Below, piece by piece: positions 1 to 6,744 of a stretch of DNA of 9,414 bases (position 1 is the stretch's first letter; the number at the start of each line of letters is the position of its first letter). Below the pieces are notes generated by a model. That model was not told the DNA's origin. It saw only the letters and a program-made list of their open reading frames with translations, and made no database searches. The position numbers were made by a program, and so were the translations under genes. Origin of the DNA: Deltaproteobacteria bacterium (GTDB lineage Bacteria; Desulfobacterota; Binatia; Binatales; Binataceae); NCBI GenBank assembly GCA_021799555.1, contig JAJZAG010000135.1, positions 1-9,414 of the forward strand. The letters run 5' to 3'.

Positions 1-60
1 GCCGCTTCATTTGTGACGGGCGCCTCGATTTCCGTGGACGGCGGATTGACCGCGGTATAA
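1..60 (+). CDS. Short-chain dehydrogenase/reductase, C-terminal end only (partial)
   Basis: The window opens inside a reading frame whose last 19 codons read AASFVTGASISVDGGLTAV before a TAA at 58-60. The pattern VTGxxxxVDGG near the C-terminus is the classic ending of NAD(P)-dependent short-chain dehydrogenases (SDR superfamily, FabG-like fold), where this segment closes the Rossmann core next to the substrate pocket. The catalytic Tyr-x-x-x-Lys and the cofactor glycine motif lie off the left edge, so substrate and cofactor cannot be stated. The stop is six bases before the amidase start and in the same frame, suggesting one transcript. The family assignment is good; the specific function is unknown. 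Confidence 0.8.
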   Translation, partial: AASFVTGASISVDGGLTAV

Positions 61-66
61 ACCGCG

Positions 67-1479
67 ATGATCGCGCTCGACCCGTATCTCGAGGCGTGGG
101 AGCTTCGCGAACTGATCCGGCGCAAGGAATTGCGTCCGCGCGAAGTCGCCGAGTTCTTCCTTGCGCGAATCGAGCGGCTCAATCCTTTACTCGGCTCTTA
201 CATGACGATAACCGCCGATCGCGCCATTGCCGACGCCGATCGGATCGAGAGCAAGCAAGGCCGCGGAATTGATCTTCCGCTTTGCGGCGTTCCATATTCG
301 CTTAAGGATTTGACGCCTACTCGCGGAATTCGCACGACGCTCGGCTCGGAAAATTACGCTAATTCGATTCCTCCAGAGGATGCCGTAATCGCGGTGCGCC
401 TACGCGACGCCGGTGGGATTCTGCTCGGCAAGACGGCGACCCCGGAGTTCGGCGGACGGCCAACCACGGAAGGCGGAATCTGTCCCGCCGCGCGCAACCC
501 GTGGAACCTCGAATATAACGCGGGAGGCTCAAGCGGCGGCGCGGCAGCGCAGGTGGCGGCGGGTCTCGGCCCTATCGCCGAGGGTAGCGACGGCGGCGGA
601 TCTATTCGCGGCCCCGCGTCTAACTGTGGGGTGGTGGGGCTCAAACCTTCGCGCGGACGGCTCACCTACGCCCCGCATCGCGGCGAGGCTTGGGGTGGTT
701 TCGCGACCCGCGGACCCATCGCGCGCTCGGTTCGCGACGTGGCAATGATGCTTGACGTGCTCGCTGGTCCGGTCGTCGGCGATCCATACTGGCCGGCCGC
801 CCCGGCGCGACCCTTTTCTGAGGCGGCAAGTACGCCGGTGCCGAAGCTGCGTCTTGCGGCGATAGCTGAAACCGCGCTCGGGCCGATCGACCCGGATGTC
901 GCCGCTTCATTTGAAAGCGCATGCGCCGCGATGCGCGAGTTGGGCCATCGCGTCGAGCCGATCGCGCTGGATCCGGGCGCGATGCTGCTCGATTGCGCCC
1001 GAGCGCTGATCTGTGTCGGGATCGCGGCGATTCCGATTGCGAATCTTGAGACGGTCGACCCGGTCGTGCGCGAAATGTATGCGCAAGGTAAGAGGCTGTC
1101 TGCGGCCGACTACGTTAATCTAGTCGCAGTGATGCACAATACCGCCCGCACCATTGTGCAAGCGCTCGATCCTTTCGACGCTCTCCTGACGCCCACGATG
1201 ACGATGCCACCGATGCGAAACGGTTCCTTTCCCTCGCGTCCCGACCGTTATCTTGAAGAGCTATGGTCGTGGATCGCTTTCGAATATCCAGCCAATGCTA
1301 CTGGCCAGCCCGCTATCACGCTTCCGGCAGGCTTCTCACGCATCGGGTTGCCGATTGGCCTTCAAATTATCGGCCGTCCCGCAGGCGAATTTGATCTCAT
1401 TTCGCTTGCAGCTCAATACGAAACCGCACGTCCGTGGGATCTCCTTCGCCCCTCCGTCGCCAGGAACCACGCTTCATAA
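67..1479 (+). CDS. Amidase-signature family hydrolase
   Basis: This 470-residue protein is a member of the amidase signature (AS) family, which hydrolyses C-N amide bonds by a Ser-cisSer-Lys mechanism, probably in the cytoplasm since no signal peptide or membrane segment is visible. All three catalytic positions are present with the family spacing: Lys80 in GVPYSLKDL, the cis-serine Ser155 in GGSSGG (153-158), and the nucleophile Ser179 in GGGSIRGPA. The Lys-to-Ser (75) and Ser-to-Ser (24) distances equal those known for mammalian FAAH. Length is normal for the family. ATG at 67 is the first start after the SDR stop in the same frame; there is no convincing Shine-Dalgarno, so it may rely on coupling to the upstream gene. 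AS enzymes range from GatA and acylamidases to aryl or fatty amide hydrolases. No gatC or gatB neighbour is visible, so a catabolic or detoxifying amidase paired with the SDR is more likely than GatA. The substrate is unknown. Confidence 0.9.
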   Translation: MIALDPYLEAWELRELIRRKELRPREVAEFFLARIERLNPLLGSYMTITADRAIADADRIESKQGRGIDLPLCGVPYSLKDLTPTRGIRTTLGSENYANSIPPEDAVIAVRLRDAGGILLGKTATPEFGGRPTTEGGICPAARNPWNLEYNAGGSSGGAAAQVAAGLGPIAEGSDGGGSIRGPASNCGVVGLKPSRGRLTYAPHRGEAWGGFATRGPIARSVRDVAMMLDVLAGPVVGDPYWPAAPARPFSEAASTPVPKLRLAAIAETALGPIDPDVAASFESACAAMRELGHRVEPIALDPGAMLLDCARALICVGIAAIPIANLETVDPVVREMYAQGKRLSAADYVNLVAVMHNTARTIVQALDPFDALLTPTMTMPPMRNGSFPSRPDRYLEELWSWIAFEYPANATGQPAITLPAGFSRIGLPIGLQIIGRPAGEFDLISLAAQYETARPWDLLRPSVARNHAS

Positions 1480-1483
1480 GCGA

Positions 1484-1511
1484 AGGGGCGCGGGAACCTC
1501 GCCGCGCCCCT
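1484..1511 (+). terminator. GC-rich hairpin after the amidase gene
   Basis: A perfect 10-bp inverted repeat, aggggcgcgg at 1484-1493 and ccgcgcccct at 1502-1511, encloses an 8-base loop and starts five bases after the amidase stop. No T-run follows directly on either strand. It may act with the next hairpin as a tandem stop for the amidase transcript, or protect the 3' end of either converging mRNA. Confidence 0.45.
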
Positions 1512-1514
1512 GAG

Positions 1515-1557
1515 CGTGAGGAACCGGAACCTCCGGTTCAATCGCTCACGCCTTTTT
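1515..1557 (+). terminator. Probable intrinsic terminator of the SDR-amidase unit, overlapping the hsp20 3' end
   Basis: The arms gaaccgga (1521-1528) and tccggttc (1532-1539) form an 8-bp stem with a three-base loop. The stem can be extended by cgtgag (1515-1520) pairing with ctcacg (1545-1550), leaving a bulge at 1540-1544. A run of five T follows at 1553-1557. This is the arrangement of a rho-independent terminator for + strand transcription. The 3' part lies within the last codons and stop (1546-1548) of the convergent heat-shock gene, so the two genes share this sequence. In the opposite direction the hairpin has no T-run, so it is a weaker candidate as the heat-shock gene's own terminator. 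Confidence 0.55.
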
Positions 1558-2010
1558 GTGTTCGACTTCGATCGGCACCTTCTTAGCCGCGAGCTTTCTC
1601 GGCAGCGGCATCACTAGTTCAAGGACTCCATCACGATACGAGGCCTTGATCTGCTCCCTGTCGATCCCTTCGGGAAGAGGAAGCGTGCGCTGGAACGAGC
1701 CGTAGAACACTTCGCGGCTCAGGTAATCGCGATCCTTTTCCTCATGTTTGGCTTCTCGCGATCCCGAAAGGGTCAGCGCATCTCCAGTCACTGAAACATC
1801 TACGTTCTTCGGATCGACACCAGGGAGATCGGCCCGAATGATGAGCTTTTCACCCTCGACGAACGACTCAACCGCGGGATTCCATCCGTCTTGGAGCCAT
1901 CGCGGTGCTTCATTGCCGCCCGTCAGGAAACGATCGAAAAGATCGTCCATTTCCCGGCGGAATCGGTCCATCTGCCGAAATGGTGACCAAGTTTGAATTG
2001 TTCCTGCCAT
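1546..2010 (-). CDS. Small heat-shock protein, Hsp20/alpha-crystallin family
   Basis: This 154-residue protein is a typical bacterial small heat-shock protein, an ATP-independent holdase that assembles into oligomers and binds unfolding proteins in the cytoplasm. An amphipathic N-terminal arm (residues 1-45, with FRQMDRFRREMDDLFDRF) precedes the alpha-crystallin domain at about 46-138. The family hallmarks are visible: ESFVEGEKLIIRADLPGVD (49-67), a conserved block at about 96-113 with SFQRTLPLPEG, and the A-x-x-x-x-G-V-L box ASYRDGVLEL (123-132). A C-terminal I-x-I/V motif, IEV at 147-149, is used for oligomer assembly. The start is the ATG at 2010-2008, because AGGAGG lies 10 bases upstream and Hsp20 homology begins here. 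The same frame stays open upstream to 2220, but that stretch looks like noncoding leader. Closest named relatives would be IbpA or HspA-type proteins; I do not assign a symbol. Confidence 0.95.
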   Translation of the reverse strand: MAGTIQTWSPFRQMDRFRREMDDLFDRFLTGGNEAPRWLQDGWNPAVESFVEGEKLIIRADLPGVDPKNVDVSVTGDALTLSGSREAKHEEKDRDYLSREVFYGSFQRTLPLPEGIDREQIKASYRDGVLELVMPLPRKLAAKKVPIEVEHKKA

Positions 2011-2019
2011 GGCCAATGT

Positions 2020-2026
2020 CCCTCCT
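2020..2026 (-). promoter_or_regulatory. Ribosome binding site that fixes the hsp20 start
   Basis: On the - strand AGGAGGG lies 9 to 10 bases before the ATG at 2010. It is one of the strongest Shine-Dalgarno sequences in the window. It argues against the longer in-frame extension. A TTG four bases downstream of AGGAGG is too close to be favoured. Confidence 0.7.
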
Positions 2027-2053
2027 CTCTGGAATTTGAACGCTCCTGAACGA

Positions 2054-2081
2054 AAGGTAATCATCGCCTTCAGTCCGTCAA
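2054..2081 (-). promoter_or_regulatory. Candidate promoter for hsp20
   Basis: On the - strand TTGACG (2081-2076) is separated by 16 bases from TACCTT (2059-2054). The -35 part matches well and its context, CTTGAC, also resembles the sigma-32 -35 box. The -10 part is poor for sigma-70, and no clear CCCCAT-like sigma-32 box is present. No CIRCE inverted repeat (TTAGCACTC-N9-GAGTGCTAA) is visible in this intergenic region. The predicted start would give a leader of roughly 37 bases containing the strong ribosome binding site. This is a weak, position-based proposal. Confidence 0.3.
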
Positions 2082-2213
2082 GTGGCAGTTCGGGTTGCGC
2101 AATAGCAGCCTCAGGTATCATCGAAACTGGAGCTTCAGCTAGACTTCTCACGTTCGGACAAGAGCTCTGGTTGGCGCTGAGATTCCTTCCGGAGCGTTCC
2201 GTGCACACTAATA

Positions 2214-4001
2214 ATGCCAATCAAGAGCTCCGCGGCAAAAACACCCGCCCCGACCCCCACCCGCGATTCCGAGCGAGTCTCGTGGCGGATTAAGCTGCTC
2301 TATGGTGCGCCGAATTTTGCCGGCGCCGCGCTCGTAATTCCCATCCTGATCAATATGCCCAAGTTCTACGCCGACGTGGTGCTGGTGCCGCTTGGCTACC
2401 TTGCGATCGCGATCGCGCTGGCGCGTTCGCTCGATGCGATGAGCGATCCAATCGTCGGATGGTTGTCGGATCGGACGCGGACGCGGCTTGGCCGGCGCCG
2501 CCCGTACTTGATCGTGGGACCGCCGTTATGCGGAATCGCGTTCTACGCGATGATGAGTCCGCCGTCCCGGATGACCGGCATCGCGTCAGCATGGTGGTTC
2601 GGCGTCACCTTCATTCTCTATTTCCTCTTTCACACCATATACGTGCTGCCGCACTATGCGCTTGGTCCCGAACTTACGCTCGATTACCACGAGCGCTCGA
2701 GCCTGTTCGGGGTGCGCGAGTCGTTCACGATATTGGGCACTATCGTCGCCGCCGCCGCGCCTGGAGTGCTGATGCGCGTGATGCACTGGAACGAGCGTGA
2801 GGTCTATCACGTTCTGGGAATCGCATTCGCGCTGATGCTGACGACGCTATATTGGTTGCTTGCATGGGGAGTACGCGAGCGGCCAGATTTCGCGGCGCGG
2901 AAGACCAATCCGCTGGTGCCGGGAGTGCGCCGCGCACTGCGCAACCGGCCGTTCAGGATTCTGCTGGCAAGTTACGTCGTAGGCTCGATCACCGGCGCGA
3001 TACCGGCCACGCTGCTGCCGTTCTTTAACGCCTATGTGATCGAGCCGAAAAATCCGGCGCTGTGGTTGTCGATCGAGCTGCTCGGTTATTTCGGCGTCGG
3101 GTTTCTCTGCCTGCCGCTATGGGTCGCGGCCGCGAAACGATTCGGCAAGCGAAACACCTGGCTCGCGAGCTTCCTGATGGGAGTAACGGGTGGCGCCGCG
3201 ATGTATTTTCTGGGCAAGGGCGACACGACCTTCTTGCTGGTTTTGATCAGTTGGGCGGGCGCGAGCCTTGGCGCAGGGCTGTTCCTTGGACCCTCGATGC
3301 AGGCGGACGTGATCGATTACGACGAGTTCTACACCGGACGGCGCAGCGAGGGTCAATACACAGCGTTCTGGAGTATCCTGCCGAAATTCGTCGCGATTCC
3401 CAGCGCGGCGGTTCCGATCGCGGTGCTCGCCGGAATCGGCTATGTGCCGAACGCGGCCCAAACTCCGGAAGTGATCTTCGCAATTAAGGCGATTTTCGCG
3501 TTAGCGCCCGCATTCTGCGGAGCATTGTCATTCCTGATCGCGTGGCGCTATCCGATCAACGAAAAAATTCATCGCGCGATTCTTGAAGGTATTGAGCTTC
3601 ACGCGCAGGGCCGGCCCGCAAACGATCCGCTTAACGGCAAGCTGGTGGCCGCGCCGAACGCGCGCGGAGTGGACGAGGCGACGGGATGGTTTCTCGACTA
3701 CTTCTCGCCGAACGAATTGCGCCGGTTTCTCAAGGAAGGCGCGCAGGCGCCAGTGCGCGACGTGTCGCTCGCGGCCGGCTCGGCGATCGTGGTATCGGTC
3801 GCCGCGGCGTTTCTGGCAATCGAACGGATGGGCGGAGCGACCACCGACCCGGGAACTATCGGATCGCTGAGCGTCGTTGCGGCGGGTTTCGCGCTGGCGA
3901 TTTTCCTGTTTCACATGCTGCGGCTCGGCGCTGCCCGCGAGTTGGCGGCGGGTGCGATTCCGCCCGCCGCGGTTCGCGCGCATCTGGACGACGCCCACTG
4001 A
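2214..4001 (+). CDS. MFS transporter of the GPH (glycoside-pentoside-hexuronide:cation symporter) type with a C-terminal extension
   Basis: This 595-residue inner-membrane protein belongs to the MFS_2/GPH branch of the major facilitator superfamily, whose known members take up sugars or related solutes with Na+ or H+. About 12 hydrophobic segments can be read between residues 33 and 446. The family loop after TM2, SDRTRTRLGRRRPYL (85-99), is intact. The DVIDYDEFYTGRRSEG segment (365-380) before TM11 matches the conserved GPH region where the second half repeats the motif. GPH proteins are usually about 450-500 residues. Here a further 145 residues follow TM12, with a hydrophilic stretch (450-515, including GWFLDYFSPNELRRFL) and two more hydrophobic segments (about 518-537 and 551-572). 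The ATG at 2214 is the only sensible start; GGAG at 2191-2194 is too far away to be a good ribosome site. The gene is divergent from hsp20 and convergent with zwf. The substrate cannot be read from sequence, and a sugar is not assured. Confidence 0.88.
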   Translation: MPIKSSAAKTPAPTPTRDSERVSWRIKLLYGAPNFAGAALVIPILINMPKFYADVVLVPLGYLAIAIALARSLDAMSDPIVGWLSDRTRTRLGRRRPYLIVGPPLCGIAFYAMMSPPSRMTGIASAWWFGVTFILYFLFHTIYVLPHYALGPELTLDYHERSSLFGVRESFTILGTIVAAAAPGVLMRVMHWNEREVYHVLGIAFALMLTTLYWLLAWGVRERPDFAARKTNPLVPGVRRALRNRPFRILLASYVVGSITGAIPATLLPFFNAYVIEPKNPALWLSIELLGYFGVGFLCLPLWVAAAKRFGKRNTWLASFLMGVTGGAAMYFLGKGDTTFLLVLISWAGASLGAGLFLGPSMQADVIDYDEFYTGRRSEGQYTAFWSILPKFVAIPSAAVPIAVLAGIGYVPNAAQTPEVIFAIKAIFALAPAFCGALSFLIAWRYPINEKIHRAILEGIELHAQGRPANDPLNGKLVAAPNARGVDEATGWFLDYFSPNELRRFLKEGAQAPVRDVSLAAGSAIVVSVAAAFLAIERMGGATTDPGTIGSLSVVAAGFALAIFLFHMLRLGAARELAAGAIPPAAVRAHLDDAH

Positions 4002-4026
4002 TTTTCCGCACGCTTGCCGCGTTGGG
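4002..4026. other. Convergent gap between the transporter and zwf genes
   Basis: Only 25 bases separate the two convergent stop codons. I see no hairpin with a T-run in either direction here. Transcripts from the two sides probably overlap, or end by Rho or within the opposite gene. Confidence 0.5.
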
Positions 4027-5562
4027 TCAGGGAATATCCCGCCAGCGGCGCGACTCCCGATCAATCAGGCGATCGGCTTCTTTTGGGCCCCAACTTCCAG
4101 CCGGATAGTTCGGAAAGTCGCGCGGCGGCAGCGCCTTCCACACGTCGAGCACTGGCGTAACGATTCGCCATCCCGCCTCGACCATGTCGTCGCGCTGAAA
4201 CAGGGTTGGGTCGCCGATCATGCAATCCAGCAGCAGCGTCTCGTAGCCGGTCGAGGGCGCCGCGCCGAAATAAGACGTGTACTTGAAATTCATATCGACC
4301 GAACCGAGCTTTACCGAGGGCCCTGGAATTTTTGCGCTGAATCGAAGCGAGATACCTTCGTCGGGCTGGATATGCATCACCAGCACGTTGGCGGTGAGTT
4401 GGCCGACGCCGGTATCCTTGAACAGCAGCTTGGGAGCGCGTTTGAAGTGGATCGCGATCTCGGTCGCACGTTCCGCCAATCGTTTTCCCGTGCGAACGAA
4501 GAACGGCACCCCGGCCCATCGCCAGTTATCGATGTGAAGTTCGAGTGCCGCGTAAGTCTCGGTGTGTGAGTCGGGGCTCACCTGGTCTTCCTTGTGATAA
4601 GCTGGCACCGGCTTGCCCTGGACGGTTCCGGCGTCGTACTGGCCCCTGACCGCCATCGTGAGCACGTCTTCTGGCGAGAGTATCTGAATGGCGTTCAACA
4701 GTTTCGCCTTTTCGTCGCGTACCGCTTCGGAATCAAACGAAGTCGGCGGCTCCATTCCAGTCATCGCGATAAGCTGCATCATGTGATTGGGCACCATATC
4801 GCGCAGCGCGCCAGCGGTATCGTAGTAACCGCCGCGTTCCTCGACGCCGACGGTTTCCGCAGCGGTTATCTGCACGGAATCGATGTAGCGGCGGTTCCAG
4901 ATCGGTTCGAAGATCCCATTGCCGAAGCGGAACACCAGCATGTTCTGCACGGTCTCTTTGCCGAGGTAATGATCGATCCGGTAAATCTGATCTTCCTCGA
5001 GCACGCTCTTGATTTCCTTGTTGAGCGCCTGTGCGGAATCCAGATCGCGGCCGAACGGTTTTTCAATCACTACGCGGCGCCATGCCCCTTCCTCCTCTTG
5101 GGAAAGTCCCGCGGCGCCGAGTTGGCGTACGATCTCGCCGAAGAATTGCGGTGCGACCGCGAGATAGAACAGGCAGTTTCCCGGCAGTCCCTGCTCTTTC
5201 GCCGCCTTGGCGAGCGAGTCTTTCAGACCCGAGTACAAATTGGGATCGTCGAACTTACCCGCATGGTAATAAACCCTCGAAACGAAGGAATCCCAGAGCT
5301 TCGGATCGACTTTGGTCGTTGCGTATTTCTCGATTTCTCCGGACAACTGATCGCGGAAAACCTGATCGTCGTAGTCCTGCATCGATACGCCGACGATCGC
5401 GAATTTTTCGGGCATGTATTTGCTGTGGAGCAGATTATACAGAGCCGGAATAAGCTTGCGCTTGGTCAGATCTCCGGCCGCGCCAAAAATGACAATCGTA
5501 CAGGGACTGCCGGGCCGCGCTTGTGTCACGTCTTCCACATTCTTTGCTTGTTCGGTCGCCAT
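4027..5562 (-). CDS. zwf: Glucose-6-phosphate 1-dehydrogenase
   Basis: This cytoplasmic enzyme oxidises glucose 6-phosphate to 6-phosphogluconolactone with NAD(P)+, the entry step of the oxidative pentose phosphate and Entner-Doudoroff pathways. The 511-residue length is normal. The N-terminal Rossmann fingerprint is GAAGDLTKRK (27-36). EKPFG (167-171) is conserved in the family. The active-site signature RIDHYLGKE (195-203) contains the substrate-binding Lys and the catalytic His region, followed by QNMLVFRFGN. The C-terminal beta+alpha domain continues through ETVGVEERGGYYD to the end. I choose the ATG at 5562, because AAAGGA lies six bases upstream and the extra 15 residues of the alternative start have no family character. 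The alternative is a GTG at 5607 overlapping the gnd stop as GTGA. The gene follows gnd after 41 bases on the same strand, so the two form an operon for the two dehydrogenase steps of the pathway. The lactonase gene is not between them. Confidence 0.96.
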   Translation of the reverse strand: MATEQAKNVEDVTQARPGSPCTIVIFGAAGDLTKRKLIPALYNLLHSKYMPEKFAIVGVSMQDYDDQVFRDQLSGEIEKYATTKVDPKLWDSFVSRVYYHAGKFDDPNLYSGLKDSLAKAAKEQGLPGNCLFYLAVAPQFFGEIVRQLGAAGLSQEEEGAWRRVVIEKPFGRDLDSAQALNKEIKSVLEEDQIYRIDHYLGKETVQNMLVFRFGNGIFEPIWNRRYIDSVQITAAETVGVEERGGYYDTAGALRDMVPNHMMQLIAMTGMEPPTSFDSEAVRDEKAKLLNAIQILSPEDVLTMAVRGQYDAGTVQGKPVPAYHKEDQVSPDSHTETYAALELHIDNWRWAGVPFFVRTGKRLAERATEIAIHFKRAPKLLFKDTGVGQLTANVLVMHIQPDEGISLRFSAKIPGPSVKLGSVDMNFKYTSYFGAAPSTGYETLLLDCMIGDPTLFQRDDMVEAGWRIVTPVLDVWKALPPRDFPNYPAGSWGPKEADRLIDRESRRWRDIP

Positions 5563-5568
5563 AGAGGT

Positions 5569-5574
5569 TCCTTT
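5569..5574 (-). promoter_or_regulatory. Ribosome binding site deciding the zwf start
   Basis: AAAGGA on the - strand lies six bases before the ATG at 5562. No comparable site precedes the alternative GTG at 5607. Confidence 0.6.
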
Positions 5575-5603
5575 GTTTGGCGGTTTCTGCGCTCCGGGCC
5601 GTG

Positions 5604-6623
5604 TCACTTGGCGGGCTTTTCAAGATGTCCGCCAAACTCATAGCGCATCGCCGACAAAAGCTTGTCCGCAAAGTCGGCCGCGCCGCGCGAGCTGAAGCGT
5701 TCGAACAACGCTGCCGTCAAAACATGGGCCGGCACCCCCTCGTCGATCGCGGCATCGACGGTCCACCGTCCCTCGCCCGAGTCGGATACGCGCCCGGCAA
5801 ATTTCTTGAGCTCCGGATCGCCGAGTAGCGCCGTTGCGGTGAGATCGAGCAACCACGAAGAAATCACACTTCCGCGCCGCCAGACCTCCGCGATATCCGT
5901 CAGATTGAAATCATATTTGTACAGCTCAGGATCCCGCAGCGGCGTGGTCTCGGCGTCGGCTGCGGCCTGGGTTTTTCCAACGTTGGCGTGACGCAGGATG
6001 TTCAGACCCTCGGCATATGCGGCCATGATTCCGTACTCGATTCCGTTGTGCACCATCTTGACGAAGTGCCCCGCACCATTTGGACCGCAGTGCAGATAGC
6101 CGTGCTCGGCGGTGCTGTTCTTTACCTTGTCGCGCCCCTCGATGCGCGGAGCGCTGTCGATCGCCGGAGCCAGCGCCGCAAAAATCGGATCGAGATGCTT
6201 CACTACGCCGGTCTCGCCGCCGATCATCTGGCAGAAACCACGCTCAAGTCCCCATACTCCGCCGCTGGTTCCGGAATCGACGTAATGGATTCCCTTGGCC
6301 GCCAACGTCTTCGCGCGGCGGATATCGTCGATGTAATAAGAATTTCCGCCATCGACGATGATATCGCCGCGCTCAAAGTGCTTGGTGAGTTCAGCGACGG
6401 TTGATTCCACCACTGCCGCAGGAACCATCATCCACGACACGCGCGGCTTGGCGAGCTTGGCCGCGTAATCTTCCATCGAGGTGGCGCCAATTGCTCCCTC
6501 CTTGGCGAGCGCCTGGACCGAATCCTGGCTGACGTCGAACACCACGCATTGATGCCCGGCGCGCAGGAGCCGTCGAACCATATTCGCACCCATTCTGCCA
6601 AGCCCAATCATTCCCATCTGCAT
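5604..6623 (-). CDS. gnd: 6-phosphogluconate dehydrogenase, decarboxylating, short type
   Basis: This 339-residue cytoplasmic enzyme oxidatively decarboxylates 6-phosphogluconate to ribulose 5-phosphate. It belongs to the short subfamily (YqeC/GndA-like, about 300-340 residues) rather than the 470-residue form of E. coli. Residues 5-14 form the dinucleotide site MIGLGRMGAN. DGGNSYYIDDIRR (91-103) and SGTSGGVWGLERG (117-129) bind substrate. GAGHFVKMVHNGIEYG (183-198) holds the catalytic Lys189 and Asn193. The all-alpha domain includes IAEVWRRGSVISSWLLDL (244-261) and EGRWT (284-288). The end of beta-2 reads VVFDVSQ with Asp30 and lacks the Asn-Arg-Thr of NADP-dependent long forms, suggesting NAD preference. 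I place the start at the ATG at 6623 with GGGAG eight bases upstream; an upstream TTG at 6644 is less likely. zwf follows after 41 bases, supporting the function. Confidence 0.95.
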   Translation of the reverse strand: MQMGMIGLGRMGANMVRRLLRAGHQCVVFDVSQDSVQALAKEGAIGATSMEDYAAKLAKPRVSWMMVPAAVVESTVAELTKHFERGDIIVDGGNSYYIDDIRRAKTLAAKGIHYVDSGTSGGVWGLERGFCQMIGGETGVVKHLDPIFAALAPAIDSAPRIEGRDKVKNSTAEHGYLHCGPNGAGHFVKMVHNGIEYGIMAAYAEGLNILRHANVGKTQAAADAETTPLRDPELYKYDFNLTDIAEVWRRGSVISSWLLDLTATALLGDPELKKFAGRVSDSGEGRWTVDAAIDEGVPAHVLTAALFERFSSRGAADFADKLLSAMRYEFGGHLEKPAK

Positions 6624-6631
6624 AGGAGAAT

Positions 6632-6636
6632 CTCCC
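6632..6636 (-). promoter_or_regulatory. Ribosome binding site for gnd
   Basis: GGGAG on the - strand, within AAGGGAGA, lies eight bases before the ATG at 6623. It supports this start over the upstream in-frame TTG at 6644, which overlaps the area just before the site. Confidence 0.55.
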
Positions 6637-6660
6637 TTAATCAAGAAGTGTCACACTCCA

Positions 6661-6697
6661 AGTATAATACGCCCGCGCGGACGCGCGCGTGTGATCA
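6661..6697 (-). promoter_or_regulatory. Candidate promoter/operator region of the gnd-zwf operon
   Basis: Reading on the - strand, GTATTATACT (6670-6661) offers two overlapping -10-like hexamers, TATTAT and TATACT, about 40 bases before the gnd start. This AT-rich patch is conspicuous in GC-rich surroundings. No TTGACA-like -35 is found at the right distance; that place holds a GC-rich palindrome, ACGCGCGCGT (6681-6690), and CGCGCG-ga-CGCGCG (6674-6687). TGATCA (6692-6697) lies just beyond. A missing -35 with palindromes at that position would suit an activator-dependent or repressed promoter. The promoter call is tentative. Confidence 0.35.
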
Positions 6698-6744
6698 TTG
6701 TTGCAATCTTGAGCCGTCCGGGGATAGCGCGCCGCGCGATTTTT

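Noticed and set aside
1..913. The 13-base sequence gccgcttcatttg occurs at 1-13 and again at 901-913
   Set aside because: Both copies encode Ala-Ala-Ser-Phe in unrelated proteins, and the similarity stops at once on both sides of the later copy. Chance is enough.
2093..2121. TTGCGC with TATCAT on the + strand as a promoter for the transporter gene
   Set aside because: The spacing is 15 bases and the -35 matches at only three positions, so it is too weak to annotate, although the transporter promoter must lie somewhere in this gap or just outside it.
2011..2220. An in-frame upstream extension of the Hsp20 gene that would give a 224-residue protein
   Set aside because: The extension has no alpha-crystallin or other recognisable character, overlaps the start of the divergent transporter gene, and a strong AGGAGG sits just before the inner ATG at 2010.
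4594..5643. A long + strand open frame of 349 codons opposite zwf and the gnd end
   Set aside because: It is antisense to a gene with unmistakable glucose-6-phosphate dehydrogenase motifs and shows no domain of its own. Long antisense frames are common in GC-rich DNA.
6663..6668. A perfect TATAAT on the + strand upstream of gnd, considered as an antisense promoter into recD
   Set aside because: No -35 element lies at a suitable distance on the + strand, and the motif is explained by the near-symmetrical AT patch read as the gnd -10 on the - strand.
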